Below, piece after piece: positions 1 through 10,496 of a stretch of 64,000 nt of DNA (position 1 is its first letter; each line of letters begins with the position of its first letter). A program made the position numbers and the translations under genes. The notes beneath the pieces were generated by a model that did not search any database, was not told the origin of the DNA, and worked only from the letters and a program-made list of their open reading frames with translations. The stretch covers positions 1 through 64,000 of the forward strand of contig CAJQKT010000026.1 of NCBI GenBank assembly GCA_905478995.1, in the 5' to 3' direction. This stretch comes from an uncultured Pseudomonadales bacterium. Its GTDB lineage: Bacteria > Pseudomonadota > Gammaproteobacteria > Pseudomonadales > UBA7434.

Positions 1-360
1 CGAGCTGTAGTTTAACAGAGCTTGTGCGAAGGTGCGCTGCCTTGAACATCTCGCCGTGTCAGGTAGCATTTTTTACATGTTTGCAAACGCGAGCGTTGAT
101 GCCCCGCGCTTTACTTTATACTGACAGCAGAAAAAATCGCCCGAGCAACGCATACCCGCACAATGTGCGAATAACTAAACAACAAAAAATGCGAAACCCA
201 CGCTACCTAGCAATGCTCCAATGCTAGCCTAGGTGCATCCGCCAATGCATATGACAAGCAGATAACAAACACATAGACTGCCTATGAGCCAAGCCAACAA
301 AACTCCACGACCATTAGCTGCCTACGGCAATGCAATATTGGTCGCATTGGGGGCTGTGGC

Positions 361-2679
361 ATGACGCTGTCTGCCAATGAGCGCCCCATTCCCTGCACCA
401 CCAGCGACCAAGTTACGGTCGATGTAAGTGGTGCTGTACGTAGCCCACGCTTTGATGATATCTACTTTAATCCAGGGCAAGGCGCTGCAGAGGCACAGCA
501 TGTATTTATTCAGGGTAACCAACTCGAACAGCGCTGGCTTCAAGCCTTAAAAAACAACAAAACAAACGGCAACTCTTCAAAAGCAACCCATCATTTCATC
601 GTGGGTGAAACAGGCTTTGGTAGCGGCCTCAACTTTTTAGCCACAGTTAATGCTTGGGTTACGTTACATAAACATCTGCCACGCTCAGCCCAGCCGCGCC
701 TACATTACTATGCCACCGAGGCGTTTCCACTCACTCTGCAAGCCATGAAAAAAGTTCATGACGCCTACGATCCTTTCCCCGCCTATTCGGCGGAGTTGCG
801 GGCTAACTACCCCGACCTAGTCGGCAGCGACTATCTCATACCGTTTGAATTTGACGGCTGCACGATATACTTGGTGTTATTGTTAGGCGATAGCTGTGAA
901 GCACTACAGCGTTTAGAGTACTACCCGTCAACACAAGTAACATCTTCAATAACAACGCGAACAAATTTATCCTTAGCAGCTCCATCATCGTCGTCATTGG
1001 GGCTGTGCATTGACGCATGGTTTCTGGATGGCTTTGCGCCGGCCAAAAACCCAAACATGTGGCAAGCATCCCTCTTCACATTAATCAAACGCTACAGCCA
1101 CATTGGCAGCACAGTGGCCACGTTTTCTGTTGCCAGACCAGTCAGAACAGGCCTTGCGCAAGCCGGCTTCGCCTTAAAAAAAACACCTGGCTTTGGCCGT
1201 AAGCGTGAAATGCTCACCGCTGTTTATTCGGCAGAAACCCCTTTATTAACAACCGCACTAGCGCAGCATGAACACGGCCAACCGTACCCCTTGAAAGAGA
1301 GAAAACCCGCTTTTTCATTATCACCGTGCTTTTTCCGGCATGCTGAAAAAAGGCACGACGAGCAAACCAAGATCACGATCGAGCCGCCACGTGCATTAAT
1401 AATCGGAGCGGGTATTGCAGGCTGCAGCACAGCGTCTCGCCTTGCCCAGTCAGGCTGGCAAGTAACGGTACTTGATAGTGGAGCGCGCGTTGCCGACGCC
1501 GCGTCAGGTAATTCTGCCGCGGTGCTCTATGCGCGCACAGCGCTGCAACGATCGAAACTTGCCGACTTTCATGAGGCAGCTTTCCATTATGCTGTGAACT
1601 ATTATCGGCAGCTAGAATTAGCTCATGCGCCGGAATCTGCCTATACCAACCAGGGTGAGCACCAACAAAAACGCTCAGCCAACCACCTAACCAATGGACT
1701 CAATGGCATGCTGCAACTCACCGAGCAGCTAAGCGATGAATGGCTCGAGTCTCACCCAGAGTGCCACGGCCGACGCAACGTAAACGCGGCAGCCGCCAGC
1801 GCAATAGCGGGGGTAACCCTCTCGGAGCCTGCCATTTATTATCCGAAAAGTGGCCATCTGAACCCGCGTACCGTGTGCGAGAGGCTATTGAATAATCCTG
1901 CAATTAAACTACTCACCGCCACTCATGTAGAGAGCCTTTCCTACCACGAAGATACCCATCATGGACAATGGCAGGCCAACCTAGCCCATGCCAATGCGAT
2001 ACAGGCCGACATCGTAGTCGTGGCATGCGGCCATGCCAGCGCCCAATTCGCCCAAACTAACTGGCTCAAGCTTAAGGCATTGCGAGGGCAAACATCAGAC
2101 ATACCTGCCAGTGATCGCTCGGCCAAACTCCGCGTAACACTGTGCGAAAAAGGCTACACCACCCCGTCGATACAGGGCTTCCATAGCATCGGCGCGACCT
2201 ACAACCTAGGCGTAACCAGTGCGCAAATTGCCGTTGCCGACCATATCGAAAACCTCAGTAATGCTCACCAGGCCTGCTCCTCGATGCCTGCGCCCGCCAG
2301 CCATGCAACGTTAGCCCAATCCATTCAAGGCCGAGCAAACTTTCGCTGCGTATCACCCGACTACATGCCCATCGCTGGGAGTGTGGTCGAGCCACAGACG
2401 TTTCGTAAAAGCTTTGCCAGCTTAAGTCACAATGCCAAGCAAACGCCTGCAAGCTTGGCCTCACCCATACCGGGTCTGTATATCAATACTGGATATGGAT
2501 CGCATGGCTTTACCATGGCGCCGTTAGCCACAGAACTCCTGGTTGCAGAAATAAATGGCTCGCCAGTCCCACTCAGCGATACGTTACGACAAGCCATTTC
2601 GCCATCACGCTTTTTAGTCCGACAACTTATTCGAAGCAATGCCACTCGGCCAATTAACAAATCAGGCGCGCATGAGTAG
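361..2679 (+). CDS. mnmC: Bifunctional tRNA 5-methylaminomethyl-2-thiouridine biosynthesis protein MnmC (MnmD methyltransferase + FAD oxidoreductase)
   Basis: 772 aa; N-terminal RFDDIYFNPGQGAAEAQHVFIQGNQL and VGETGFGSGLNFL (SAM motif), DAWFLDGFAPAKNPNMW, then Rossmann ALIIGAGIAGCSTASRLAQSGWQVTVLD; full two-domain architecture. Confidence 0.93.
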   Translation: MTLSANERPIPCTTSDQVTVDVSGAVRSPRFDDIYFNPGQGAAEAQHVFIQGNQLEQRWLQALKNNKTNGNSSKATHHFIVGETGFGSGLNFLATVNAWVTLHKHLPRSAQPRLHYYATEAFPLTLQAMKKVHDAYDPFPAYSAELRANYPDLVGSDYLIPFEFDGCTIYLVLLLGDSCEALQRLEYYPSTQVTSSITTRTNLSLAAPSSSSLGLCIDAWFLDGFAPAKNPNMWQASLFTLIKRYSHIGSTVATFSVARPVRTGLAQAGFALKKTPGFGRKREMLTAVYSAETPLLTTALAQHEHGQPYPLKERKPAFSLSPCFFRHAEKRHDEQTKITIEPPRALIIGAGIAGCSTASRLAQSGWQVTVLDSGARVADAASGNSAAVLYARTALQRSKLADFHEAAFHYAVNYYRQLELAHAPESAYTNQGEHQQKRSANHLTNGLNGMLQLTEQLSDEWLESHPECHGRRNVNAAAASAIAGVTLSEPAIYYPKSGHLNPRTVCERLLNNPAIKLLTATHVESLSYHEDTHHGQWQANLAHANAIQADIVVVACGHASAQFAQTNWLKLKALRGQTSDIPASDRSAKLRVTLCEKGYTTPSIQGFHSIGATYNLGVTSAQIAVADHIENLSNAHQACSSMPAPASHATLAQSIQGRANFRCVSPDYMPIAGSVVEPQTFRKSFASLSHNAKQTPASLASPIPGLYINTGYGSHGFTMAPLATELLVAEINGSPVPLSDTLRQAISPSRFLVRQLIRSNATRPINKSGAHE

Positions 2680-2835
2680 AATAAGCTCCTTACATTTTTT
2701 ATCACTTTAAATCGCTTAAAAGCCTAGCCCCCTCATCCATTTAAACAGGTACTACCGATTAATAAGCAAACACATGACAGCCGCTGCAAATGCCACTGGA
2801 GGATTATCAAAATATCGGCTCTGTGCAACATTACC

Positions 2836-3723
2836 GTGGGTCTAATGTTTGCGCTGGCAACCGGCACCTTAGCGCGTGCCGATGAACCTCAGATTAATAG
2901 CAAAGCGCAGTTGCAGCCTGCATTTAGCTGCGAGGCAACGATACAACATTCAGAAGCGACGGGAACGCTGACTCCAGAGCCACTTAACTTTCAACTGGTT
3001 GGCCGCTATCCCCATCGTAACAATGCATTTAGCCAAGGGTTTATTTTTCATCAAGGTTATATTTATGAGTCGACCGGCTTGTACGGCCAATCAATGTTGG
3101 CACGATATCCATTAGGGCAGCTCGCCCCTGATATTAGCCAAAAACTGGATGACAAATATTTTGGCGAAGGGCTTGCTATGGTCGGTGAGGAGTTTGTAGT
3201 ACTGACTTGGAAGTCAGGCGATGTGCTGCGCTACAGGCTCGGTCAGAACCACACAAACGTCAGCAAACAATCTGACCCGCACGCACAAGCGCACACGTTT
3301 GAGCTGACTGCCACTCAGCAGATCGCGAGCGAGGGCTGGGGACTGACTTCCAATGGCACCAGCCTAATCAGCAGTGATGGTAGCGCCACCCTCACTTTCA
3401 GAAACTTGGACACCTTGACGCCACAAAAGAAAATCATTGTGCGTGCCCTGGATCGACCTGTTAAGCACCTCAATGAATTGGAGTGGGCCAACGGCTGTAT
3501 TATGGCGAACATTTGGGGCAGCGATACAGTGGTGCTCATTGACCCTACTAATGGTCAGGTACGATATACACTCGATATTGCTTCGCTGGCTAAACGCGAG
3601 CGCAACCATCAGGCCAACGTTGCTAATGGCATCGCCTATCGAGATGACAACGGCAACTTGCTGATGACCGGCAAAAACTGGCAGCATATTTACGAGCTCA
3701 AACTCAGTAACGCAACGCAATAA
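2836..3723 (+). CDS. Glutaminyl-peptide cyclotransferase (glutamine cyclotransferase family), likely exported
   Basis: FQLVGRYPHRNNAFSQGFIFHQGYIYESTGLYGQS...LNELEWANGCIMANIWGSD...VANGIAYRDDNGNLLMTGKNW is the family pattern; N-terminal signal-like segment; exact start uncertain. Confidence 0.85.
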   Translation: MGLMFALATGTLARADEPQINSKAQLQPAFSCEATIQHSEATGTLTPEPLNFQLVGRYPHRNNAFSQGFIFHQGYIYESTGLYGQSMLARYPLGQLAPDISQKLDDKYFGEGLAMVGEEFVVLTWKSGDVLRYRLGQNHTNVSKQSDPHAQAHTFELTATQQIASEGWGLTSNGTSLISSDGSATLTFRNLDTLTPQKKIIVRALDRPVKHLNELEWANGCIMANIWGSDTVVLIDPTNGQVRYTLDIASLAKRERNHQANVANGIAYRDDNGNLLMTGKNWQHIYELKLSNATQ

Positions 3724-3955
3724 CAGAGCCAAGCTTTGGCCACAGCGGCACGCAGTGATGCAACAACCTAATAGGCGAGTAACTCAGTGAACTGTCTAAT
3801 ATGCCTACGCCAATCTACCCATTAGCCACGCCATCAACTGATTAAGCGCTTGAGCAAAAATTGACTACCCACATACTGCGCACGATTGTGATTCGAGACG
3901 TATACTCAAGTACACTACACTAAAGCCACTAATCATTTAGGAAGATAGCTTTTCA

Positions 3956-6889
3956 ATGAACACAGATACTACTCAATCAACGTTTAAACGCTTAGCCACT
4001 ACCGAGATCGCATCGCTAGACCTGCGCTGCGAGGAGTACCAACATACGCTGACTGGCGCACGTCACATTCATCTTGCAGCCGATAACAAAGAAAATGTCT
4101 TTTTAGTGGCCCTGCGCACCGTACCCACTGACTCTAGCGGTGTTGCACACATTCTCGAACACACCAGCCTTTGTGGCAGTAAAAAATATCCGGTGCGAGA
4201 TCCATTTTTCATGATGATCCGCCGCTCGCTTAATACTTTCATGAATGCATTCACCAGCTCCGACTGGACCGCCTACCCCTTTGCTAGTCAAAGCCGCAAA
4301 GACTTCGACAACTTACTCACGGTCTATCTCGATGCCGTCTTTTTTGCGCGCTTAGATCCGCTTGATTTTGCTCAAGAAGGCCACCGAGTTGAATTTGAAA
4401 AAAGCGACGATGCAAGCAGCGATTTAGTTTATAAGGGTGTTGTCTTTAATGAAATGAAAGGTGCGATGAGCTCTATTTCATCTCAACTTTGGCAAGCTGT
4501 GGGTGAGAATTTATTTCCCGACAACACCTACCAATACAACAGTGGCGGCGAACCTGCTGTTATTCCGCAACTCAGCTACGAACAGTTGCAGTCATTTTAT
4601 AAAAAACACTACCACCCCGATAATGCCGTCTTTTTTACCTATGGCGATATCCCTGCCTGTGAGCATCAACAAAAATTTGAAGCGCTGGCGCTGCAGCATT
4701 TTTCCAGCGAAAAAACGGTCATCGAAGTTCCATTGCAAGCACCGTTTGACAAACCAATAAGCAACACGAAGGCCTACCCGTTAGCTGAAGGCGAGGCGGC
4801 CAGCAAAAACTGTCACCGCGTAATGGCTTGGGTTCTCGATGACATACGCGACCCTATGGCAGTAATGGCCGCGCACCTACTGTCGAGTATTTTGCTTGAA
4901 GATAGTGCCTCTCCCCTTCAGCAAGCACTTGAAACAACCGAGCTTGGCAGCTCTCCATCACCACTATGTGGGCTTGATGATTCAGGTTTGCAAATGGTTT
5001 TTGTGTGCGGCCTTGAAGGCTGCGAAGAAAGCGGACAAGATGACTTCGAAGCGCTAGTTTTAGACGCCCTGCAAAACACAATTACCCAAGGAGTTGAGCA
5101 GAACCGACTGGTTGCACTGCTCGACCAGTTAGAATTACAGCAGCGTGAAATCAGTGGGGACAGTCATCCCTATGGGCTACAACTTATTCTCTCCTGCCTC
5201 GCCACGGCCTTGCATCGCGGCGAGCCGGCCAGCATGCTCAATATAGATCCGGTGTTAGAGCAGCTGCGCAAAGATATAGAATCGCCGAATTTTATCACTG
5301 CGCTAATCAAGAGGGTTTTACTTGATAACCCACATCGTGTAACCGTAACGCTCACCCCAGACGCTCACCTTAATCAACAGTTGATTACTGAAGAAACAGA
5401 TCGACTCGCAGCAATAAAAGCCACGTTAAGCGAAGATGAAAAACAGGCCATCATTGCCACGAGTCAGGCACTTACGGAGCGCCAAGCTGCTGTTGATGAT
5501 CCTGGCGTGTTACCAAAGGTAGGATTAGACGACGTGCCCGCCATGGCTGCGCCACCCACATTTAACCCGCTCGATTGCGGCGGCCGCAAGTTGGCCTACT
5601 ACCCACAAGGCACCAATGGCTTGACCTATCATCAAGTCATCTGCTCATTGCCCCCTCTTAGCGAAGCACAACTATCAATACTTTCATTACACAATCGCGT
5701 GCTCACTGAGGTGGGTGTGGGAGAACATGATTACCTGCAAACACAGAGCTGGCAGACCGGCGTATGTGGCGGCATTAACGCGTATAGTTCAATTCGCGGT
5801 GAAATCGACAACGAGCAACAAGTGCAGGGCTACTTTACACTCTCAGCCAAAGGTTTGGCCGCACGCGGCAGCGACATTGATAAACTTCTGGCCAGCACTT
5901 GGAATGACGCCCGCTTTGATGAACACCAGCGAATTGCCGAACTTATTGCTCGATACACCGCGCGCGCCGAACAGTCAGTCACCGGCAATGGCCATGCACT
6001 AGCAATGAGTGCGGCCTGTCAGGGCATGAGCCCCATTGCTAAACTCGGCCATAACAGCAGCGGCTTGCGTGGAATTCAAAAGCTCAAAGCGCTCAATAAA
6101 AGCCTTGTGGAGCCATCAGCACAAGCTGACTTTAGTGCTCGACTTGCTGAGTTACATCAACTGCTCAGTCACAGTGAGCATCAATTTTTAGCCGTTGGCG
6201 AAGCTGACCAGCAAGAGCAAACCGTTGATGCGCTCATACAAAACTGGCCTGCTCAAAGTATTACAAAAAGCGCACGGCTAGAGTTGCCAGCCACACGACA
6301 ACAAAGCCGCCAACTATGGATTTGTAACTCTCAGGTGAACTTTTGCGCCAAGGCCTACCCTACGGTACCCGTGGGTCATGCCGACGCAGCTTCACTGACA
6401 GTGCTAGCCGGTGTGTTACGTAACGGCTTTTTACATACTGCTATTCGTGAGCAAGGTGGCGCTTATGGCGGTGGCGCCAGCCAAGACTCTATGAATGCTG
6501 CATTTCGTTTTTACTCTTATCGTGATCCGCGGCTATCCGACACTCTCAATGATTTCGATCAGTCTATTGCTTGGGTTCTCGAAACGCAGCATGAGTGGCG
6601 CGTCATTGAAGAAGCCATCTTGGGCGTAGTCAGCTCACTAGACAAACCATCATCGCCAGCTGGCACAGCTAAACAGCATTTTCATGATGCTTTATTTGGC
6701 CGCAGCCCCGCGCAGCATGCGCGCTTTAGACAAGCAGTGCTTGGCGTTACCGCCGCCGACTTAATCCGCGTGGCTGAACAGTACTTAAAACCAGAACAAG
6801 CGAGTATAGGTATCGTTACGCACAGCGGCGAAGCAGCTCAGTACGAATCGCTTTGCGAGCGCGACGGCATCGAAATAATAACACTTTAA
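3956..6889 (+). CDS. Insulinase-family (M16C, PreP-like) zinc metallopeptidase
   Basis: 977 aa; HILEHTSLCGS (HxxEH), C-terminal REQGGAYGGGA. Confidence 0.9.
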   Translation: MNTDTTQSTFKRLATTEIASLDLRCEEYQHTLTGARHIHLAADNKENVFLVALRTVPTDSSGVAHILEHTSLCGSKKYPVRDPFFMMIRRSLNTFMNAFTSSDWTAYPFASQSRKDFDNLLTVYLDAVFFARLDPLDFAQEGHRVEFEKSDDASSDLVYKGVVFNEMKGAMSSISSQLWQAVGENLFPDNTYQYNSGGEPAVIPQLSYEQLQSFYKKHYHPDNAVFFTYGDIPACEHQQKFEALALQHFSSEKTVIEVPLQAPFDKPISNTKAYPLAEGEAASKNCHRVMAWVLDDIRDPMAVMAAHLLSSILLEDSASPLQQALETTELGSSPSPLCGLDDSGLQMVFVCGLEGCEESGQDDFEALVLDALQNTITQGVEQNRLVALLDQLELQQREISGDSHPYGLQLILSCLATALHRGEPASMLNIDPVLEQLRKDIESPNFITALIKRVLLDNPHRVTVTLTPDAHLNQQLITEETDRLAAIKATLSEDEKQAIIATSQALTERQAAVDDPGVLPKVGLDDVPAMAAPPTFNPLDCGGRKLAYYPQGTNGLTYHQVICSLPPLSEAQLSILSLHNRVLTEVGVGEHDYLQTQSWQTGVCGGINAYSSIRGEIDNEQQVQGYFTLSAKGLAARGSDIDKLLASTWNDARFDEHQRIAELIARYTARAEQSVTGNGHALAMSAACQGMSPIAKLGHNSSGLRGIQKLKALNKSLVEPSAQADFSARLAELHQLLSHSEHQFLAVGEADQQEQTVDALIQNWPAQSITKSARLELPATRQQSRQLWICNSQVNFCAKAYPTVPVGHADAASLTVLAGVLRNGFLHTAIREQGGAYGGGASQDSMNAAFRFYSYRDPRLSDTLNDFDQSIAWVLETQHEWRVIEEAILGVVSSLDKPSSPAGTAKQHFHDALFGRSPAQHARFRQAVLGVTAADLIRVAEQYLKPEQASIGIVTHSGEAAQYESLCERDGIEIITL

Positions 6890-6933
6890 CCTAGCTGCAA
6901 GGGTGCGCCAGCACATAAAAACCAGCGCTTGCG

Positions 6934-7620
6934 CTACTCTGCCAAAGTAACGCTTAGCTGGCCTTGCTCGACATTAAGCTGACTGATGCCAGCGGCAAAG
7001 CTCTGCCAAAAGCCCTCGCTACTGCCAAACTCACTAATCAGGTCGGCATTTTTAAGATTACCCAACCAAGCACTGGGAATCGGAACGCCCATTACGCTGA
7101 CGCCGCGCAAAATTGCCGTGAGCTTGCCGTTGGTAAAAGCAAGACCCAACCCTGCGCTGACTCGCACCGTTTTTCCACCCAAAATTGGAAACCCAGGGTC
7201 TACCGGAACCAGCAGCTGAGCACTGACCAAATCATCGTCAAAATCGATCGCTAACTTATCGGCCAAGTTGGTGTTTTGCGCCAACATTGCATTGATCTCA
7301 CGCTCGCTGAAAGCCAATTGACGCTCAGCTCCAGCCTCAGCATAGGCGCGAGGCTTCAGTGGACTCGCTGTGGTAGCAAGCCCTTGATTAAAGCGATTAG
7401 AATCAAGCTGCTCAAGTTTTTTTTCTAATTGTTGGGTTTCGAGTGCATTCAACTCAACAGGGTCGAATGGAGACGGCGCAAAATAGTAACGGTAAGCCAG
7501 CAACATCGCGAACAACGTCAGGACGAACGTCAACAGCACCACTAGCCACAGAGGCCAGCGCCGCGCTAAAAATCCAGTGGATGCTTCTGATATTTGTTCT
7601 AACGAGGGATCTGATTTCAT
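6934..7620 (-). CDS. Hypothetical membrane-anchored protein
   Basis: 228 aa; single N-terminal TM helix WPLWLVVLLTFVLTLFAMLLAY followed by a soluble domain. Confidence 0.6.
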   Translation of the reverse strand: MKSDPSLEQISEASTGFLARRWPLWLVVLLTFVLTLFAMLLAYRYYFAPSPFDPVELNALETQQLEKKLEQLDSNRFNQGLATTASPLKPRAYAEAGAERQLAFSEREINAMLAQNTNLADKLAIDFDDDLVSAQLLVPVDPGFPILGGKTVRVSAGLGLAFTNGKLTAILRGVSVMGVPIPSAWLGNLKNADLISEFGSSEGFWQSFAAGISQLNVEQGQLSVTLAE

Positions 7621-7751
7621 ATCTCAACTCGACTCACGACAGCGCACAAATTATTTCGACCGCTGAGTGGTTCATTAGTTTTAGTTAAAAATACGCAGCC
7701 AATGTGCGCACCTATGCGGCCAAGACCCCAACAATGCCTCTAGGGGGAAAA

Positions 7752-8207
7752 CTAAAATACACCCATCGCAACGGCTGCTGCCATCGCCTGGCCTAATTCC
7801 TCACAGGCTTGTAAGTCCTTCGCGGTTACCTCTCCTCTTGCTATAACAGGCTCGGCGACCTTACGCATGGGGTAGCCTTTGAGTATACGATCAATTTCTC
7901 TGACCGCACCACGCCCATCATTTCCGGCACTAATAAACAGCGCATAAGGTATGCCTAGTTGATGATGTTCAGCCGGATAATAAGTCCGATCAAAAAAATC
8001 TTTTAACGCTCCAGACATGGAGCCAAAATTTTCGGGACTACCAAAAATCACGGCATCTGCTGCCAACAAGTCTTCAAGTCCGGCACTAAAAGCCTCCTTA
8101 ACCGATAGCATCACACTCGCCTCACGAGCAATGCCACGCTCCACAGCTTTAGCAAGCTGCCCCGTATTACCTGATTGAGTATGATAAATAAGCACTAGAG
8201 TTTTCAT
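7752..8207 (-). CDS. Flavodoxin-like / NAD(P)H-dependent FMN oxidoreductase
   Basis: MKTLVLIYHTQSGNTGQLAKAV FMN loop; FGSPENFGSMSGALKDFFDR; start set at internal ATG 8207. Confidence 0.8.
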   Translation of the reverse strand: MKTLVLIYHTQSGNTGQLAKAVERGIAREASVMLSVKEAFSAGLEDLLAADAVIFGSPENFGSMSGALKDFFDRTYYPAEHHQLGIPYALFISAGNDGRGAVREIDRILKGYPMRKVAEPVIARGEVTAKDLQACEELGQAMAAAVAMGVF

Positions 8208-8339
8208 AACCAGCCAAATTGGTGTGTCACGATCAAGCGCAACCGATAGCCCCAATAAGTTACAGGCGACCGATCATCAATAAAACTATGTCGCAGTGAC
8301 TTTCTGAGGATATTGTTTTAATCATTAAAAAAATCGCTT

Positions 8340-9101
8340 TTAAGCTGCCACCGTCTCGTTAACAGTATTTGCAGCAATAAAATCGAAGGTTCGATAAAGA
8401 GCATCGGCGGCCAGTAACGGATCATAATTCTGGCAGCCAGCATCTAAAAAGTTATGTGCTGCTTCCGCATAACTCAAGCGCTCGACAACCGGATTGTGTT
8501 GGCGCAAATTCGATTCGACTTGCCCGAGCGTTTGCTCACAGGCAAATAAACTTTTACCCGCGCTGACTATTTGGGTGGGAATATCAATCGAACCAAAAGC
8601 AGACAAACATGTCTCTAAGCCACTGGCATAATAACTGGCAATACAACGAAATTGATTAGGAAAATAGCTTGCTGCAACTAATGCCAGCCGTCCACCAAGA
8701 CAATGGCCGAACAAACTTATACGCGAAGTATTCATATCGCTACGGCTGGCAATAAACTCCAAGGTTGCACCAATGTCGTCCATCGCTCGTTGCTCACGAA
8801 GGCCGTGCATAGCCTCTAGTGCCTCATCAAAATCTGCAGGTAGTGCCGAAGTCTTGCCGCCAGAGTCATGGTAGAGATCGGGAATAGCGACCGCATAACC
8901 CTCTTCGGCAATCAAGCGCCCCATAGAACATAGAGCTAGATCGACCCCTTTCATCCCCATCAATAAAATAACCACCGGATGCGGTCCAGCGTTACGCGGC
9001 TTCATAATTTTGACTGGCATACAACCCCCAGCATGCTGGTCGATGAGCGTTGTCTGGTCATCGAGATCATACCTTTGGCTTAAATCAGTGACCACGTTCA
9101 T
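8340..9101 (-). CDS. Dienelactone hydrolase family alpha/beta hydrolase
   Basis: VVILLMGMKGV, nucleophile GHCLGGRLAL, catalytic AAHNFLD; GGGAG RBS before ATG at 9101. Confidence 0.82.
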   Translation of the reverse strand: MNVVTDLSQRYDLDDQTTLIDQHAGGCMPVKIMKPRNAGPHPVVILLMGMKGVDLALCSMGRLIAEEGYAVAIPDLYHDSGGKTSALPADFDEALEAMHGLREQRAMDDIGATLEFIASRSDMNTSRISLFGHCLGGRLALVAASYFPNQFRCIASYYASGLETCLSAFGSIDIPTQIVSAGKSLFACEQTLGQVESNLRQHNPVVERLSYAEAAHNFLDAGCQNYDPLLAADALYRTFDFIAANTVNETVAA

Positions 9102-9270
9102 GGTAAAACTCCCTAACACTCAAGCATTTAACTAAAGTCTAGGGGAATCACAGAGCGAGGCTTTGGTAGTTTGTGGCGCGAAACCATGGGAAAAATACAT
9201 CAATAGCTAACATTTGCTCGTTAATTCACCGCTCAGCGCAGTCGTCAGGCAGGCTCGGGCACACGCCGAC

Positions 9271-9298
9271 TTGCACCCAAGCCATTACTGTATATAAT
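9271..9298 (+). promoter_or_regulatory. Putative sigma70 promoter of lexA (TTGCAC-N16-TATAAT)
   Basis: TTGCAC at 9271-9276, TATAAT at 9293-9298, 16-nt spacer, upstream of lexA. Confidence 0.65.
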
Positions 9299-9305
9299 TA
9301 CATAC
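9286..9305 (+). promoter_or_regulatory. LexA SOS box 1 (TACTGTATATAATTACATAC)
   Basis: CTGT-N8-ACAT, one mismatch from CTGT-N8-ACAG; overlaps the -10 element of lexA. Confidence 0.8.
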
Positions 9306-9320
9306 TGTAAATTTAATCAG
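9305..9320 (+). promoter_or_regulatory. Second, weaker SOS-box-like site (CTGTAAATTTAATCAG)
   Basis: CTGT-N8-TCAG immediately adjacent to box 1; lexA genes with tandem boxes are known. Confidence 0.5.
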
Positions 9321-9324
9321 CACC

Positions 9325-9396
9325 GGACTTGAACTCAACCCAGTACTCAAACCCAACTTAGTACTTAAGCCCAACTTAGCACCTAAACCTACCTCG
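9325..9396 (+). repeat. Degenerate 18-bp tandem repeat, about 4 copies, in the predicted lexA leader
   Basis: GGACTTGAACTCAACCCA / GTACTCAAACCCAACTTA / GTACTTAAGCCCAACTTA / GCACCTAAACCTACCTCG. Confidence 0.75.
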
Positions 9397-9412
9397 GCAA
9401 AAAGGCCCGCAC

Positions 9413-10015
9413 ATGCAACTAACCAAACGACAAGAGCAGATTCTCGGTTTAATTAAGTCGCATATTCAAGCAACCGGTCGACCGCCCACACGAGCCGATA
9501 TTGCTGCTGAGTTTGGCTTTAAATCGGCTAACGCCGCCGAAGAACACCTCAAGGCCCTCGCCCGCAAAGGTGCGATCGAAATGATTCCGGGGACATCACG
9601 CGGCATAAGACTGATTGACGAGACCCCGCCAGGCATACCTCTCATTGGCCGCGTTGCCGCGGGTAGCCCCATTCTCGCAACAGAACATGTAGAGGACTAC
9701 GTGGCCGTGGACCCAAGCTTTTTTAAACCAAGGGCTGACTACTTACTCGAAGTGGTTGGCGACAGCATGCAAGATGTAGGCATTTTTGACGGAGACTGCT
9801 TAGTCGTGCATAACACTGCCCAAGCGGAAAATGGCGAGATCGTTGTAGCTCGAGTGGATGACGATGTCACGGTAAAAAGATTTCGCACCACCCGCAGCAA
9901 GCATATTGTGCATCTGGAGCCCGAAAACGTCGATTACAGCACGATCGTTGTCGATTTGCGCGAGCAGCATTTTAAAATAGAAGGGTTAAGCGTTGGGGTT
10001 ATCAGGCGCCAGTAG
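9413..10015 (+). CDS. lexA: SOS repressor LexA
   Basis: 200 aa; w[34 protein letters not shown], cleavage site VAAGSP, GDSM serine, VTVKRF lysine. Confidence 0.97.
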   Translation: MQLTKRQEQILGLIKSHIQATGRPPTRADIAAEFGFKSANAAEEHLKALARKGAIEMIPGTSRGIRLIDETPPGIPLIGRVAAGSPILATEHVEDYVAVDPSFFKPRADYLLEVVGDSMQDVGIFDGDCLVVHNTAQAENGEIVVARVDDDVTVKRFRTTRSKHIVHLEPENVDYSTIVVDLREQHFKIEGLSVGVIRRQ

Positions 10016-10069
10016 AGCGGATATGCAAACGCTGCTTTTTATGCAAATACAGCCATATTGCTCGAATAA

Positions 10070-10348
10070 CTAGTGTAAGACTCTCGACTCAGCGTCGTCA
10101 GTTAATCGTGTATCCGACTCACGACCTTCATTTTTTTCACCCGATTCTGAGCCCACGATTTCTAGCTGGGAAGCCGTTTCAATGCCGGCATGAATCATTG
10201 CTCGGGCAACTTCGAGCCTACCTTCTGGCAAATAGTTTTTAGATTCATCAGAAAAATGAATTGTCATGAGTGCGTCGCCTTCACCATCGGCACGCTGCAA
10301 GACAATGTCTCCATTGACTAATTCAACTATTTCAAGAAATGATGACAC
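10070..10348 (-). CDS. Hypothetical protein (small conserved protein of the lexA-topA neighbourhood)
   Basis: 92 aa; position between lexA and the DUF6586-like gene. Confidence 0.6.
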   Translation of the reverse strand: MSSFLEIVELVNGDIVLQRADGEGDALMTIHFSDESKNYLPEGRLEVARAMIHAGIETASQLEIVGSESGEKNEGRESDTRLTDDAESRVLH

Positions 10349-10496
10349 GATAAAGACCCCCTATTATGTGAGGCCAGTATACCATCGACCGCCTTCGATT
10401 GCAGCCCGTCTCCTCTGAAAAAGACCCCCAACCTAACGCTATTTTGCTTTATTTTTGCCGTGGATTGTTGGCAAGGTTTGACGCTCGGCTTGGCTA

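Noticed and set aside
24-227. 67-aa plus-strand ORF at the window start
   Set aside because: No recognisable family motif or RBS; composition looks non-coding.
8340-9101. Dienelactone hydrolase as the missing lactonase of the 38-51 kb catabolic island
   Set aside because: Located ~30 kb away in a housekeeping context; no sequence evidence of a link.
9325-9396. Possible CRISPR-like array upstream of lexA
   Set aside because: Adjacent 18-bp copies with no spacers and no cas genes; a simple tandem repeat.
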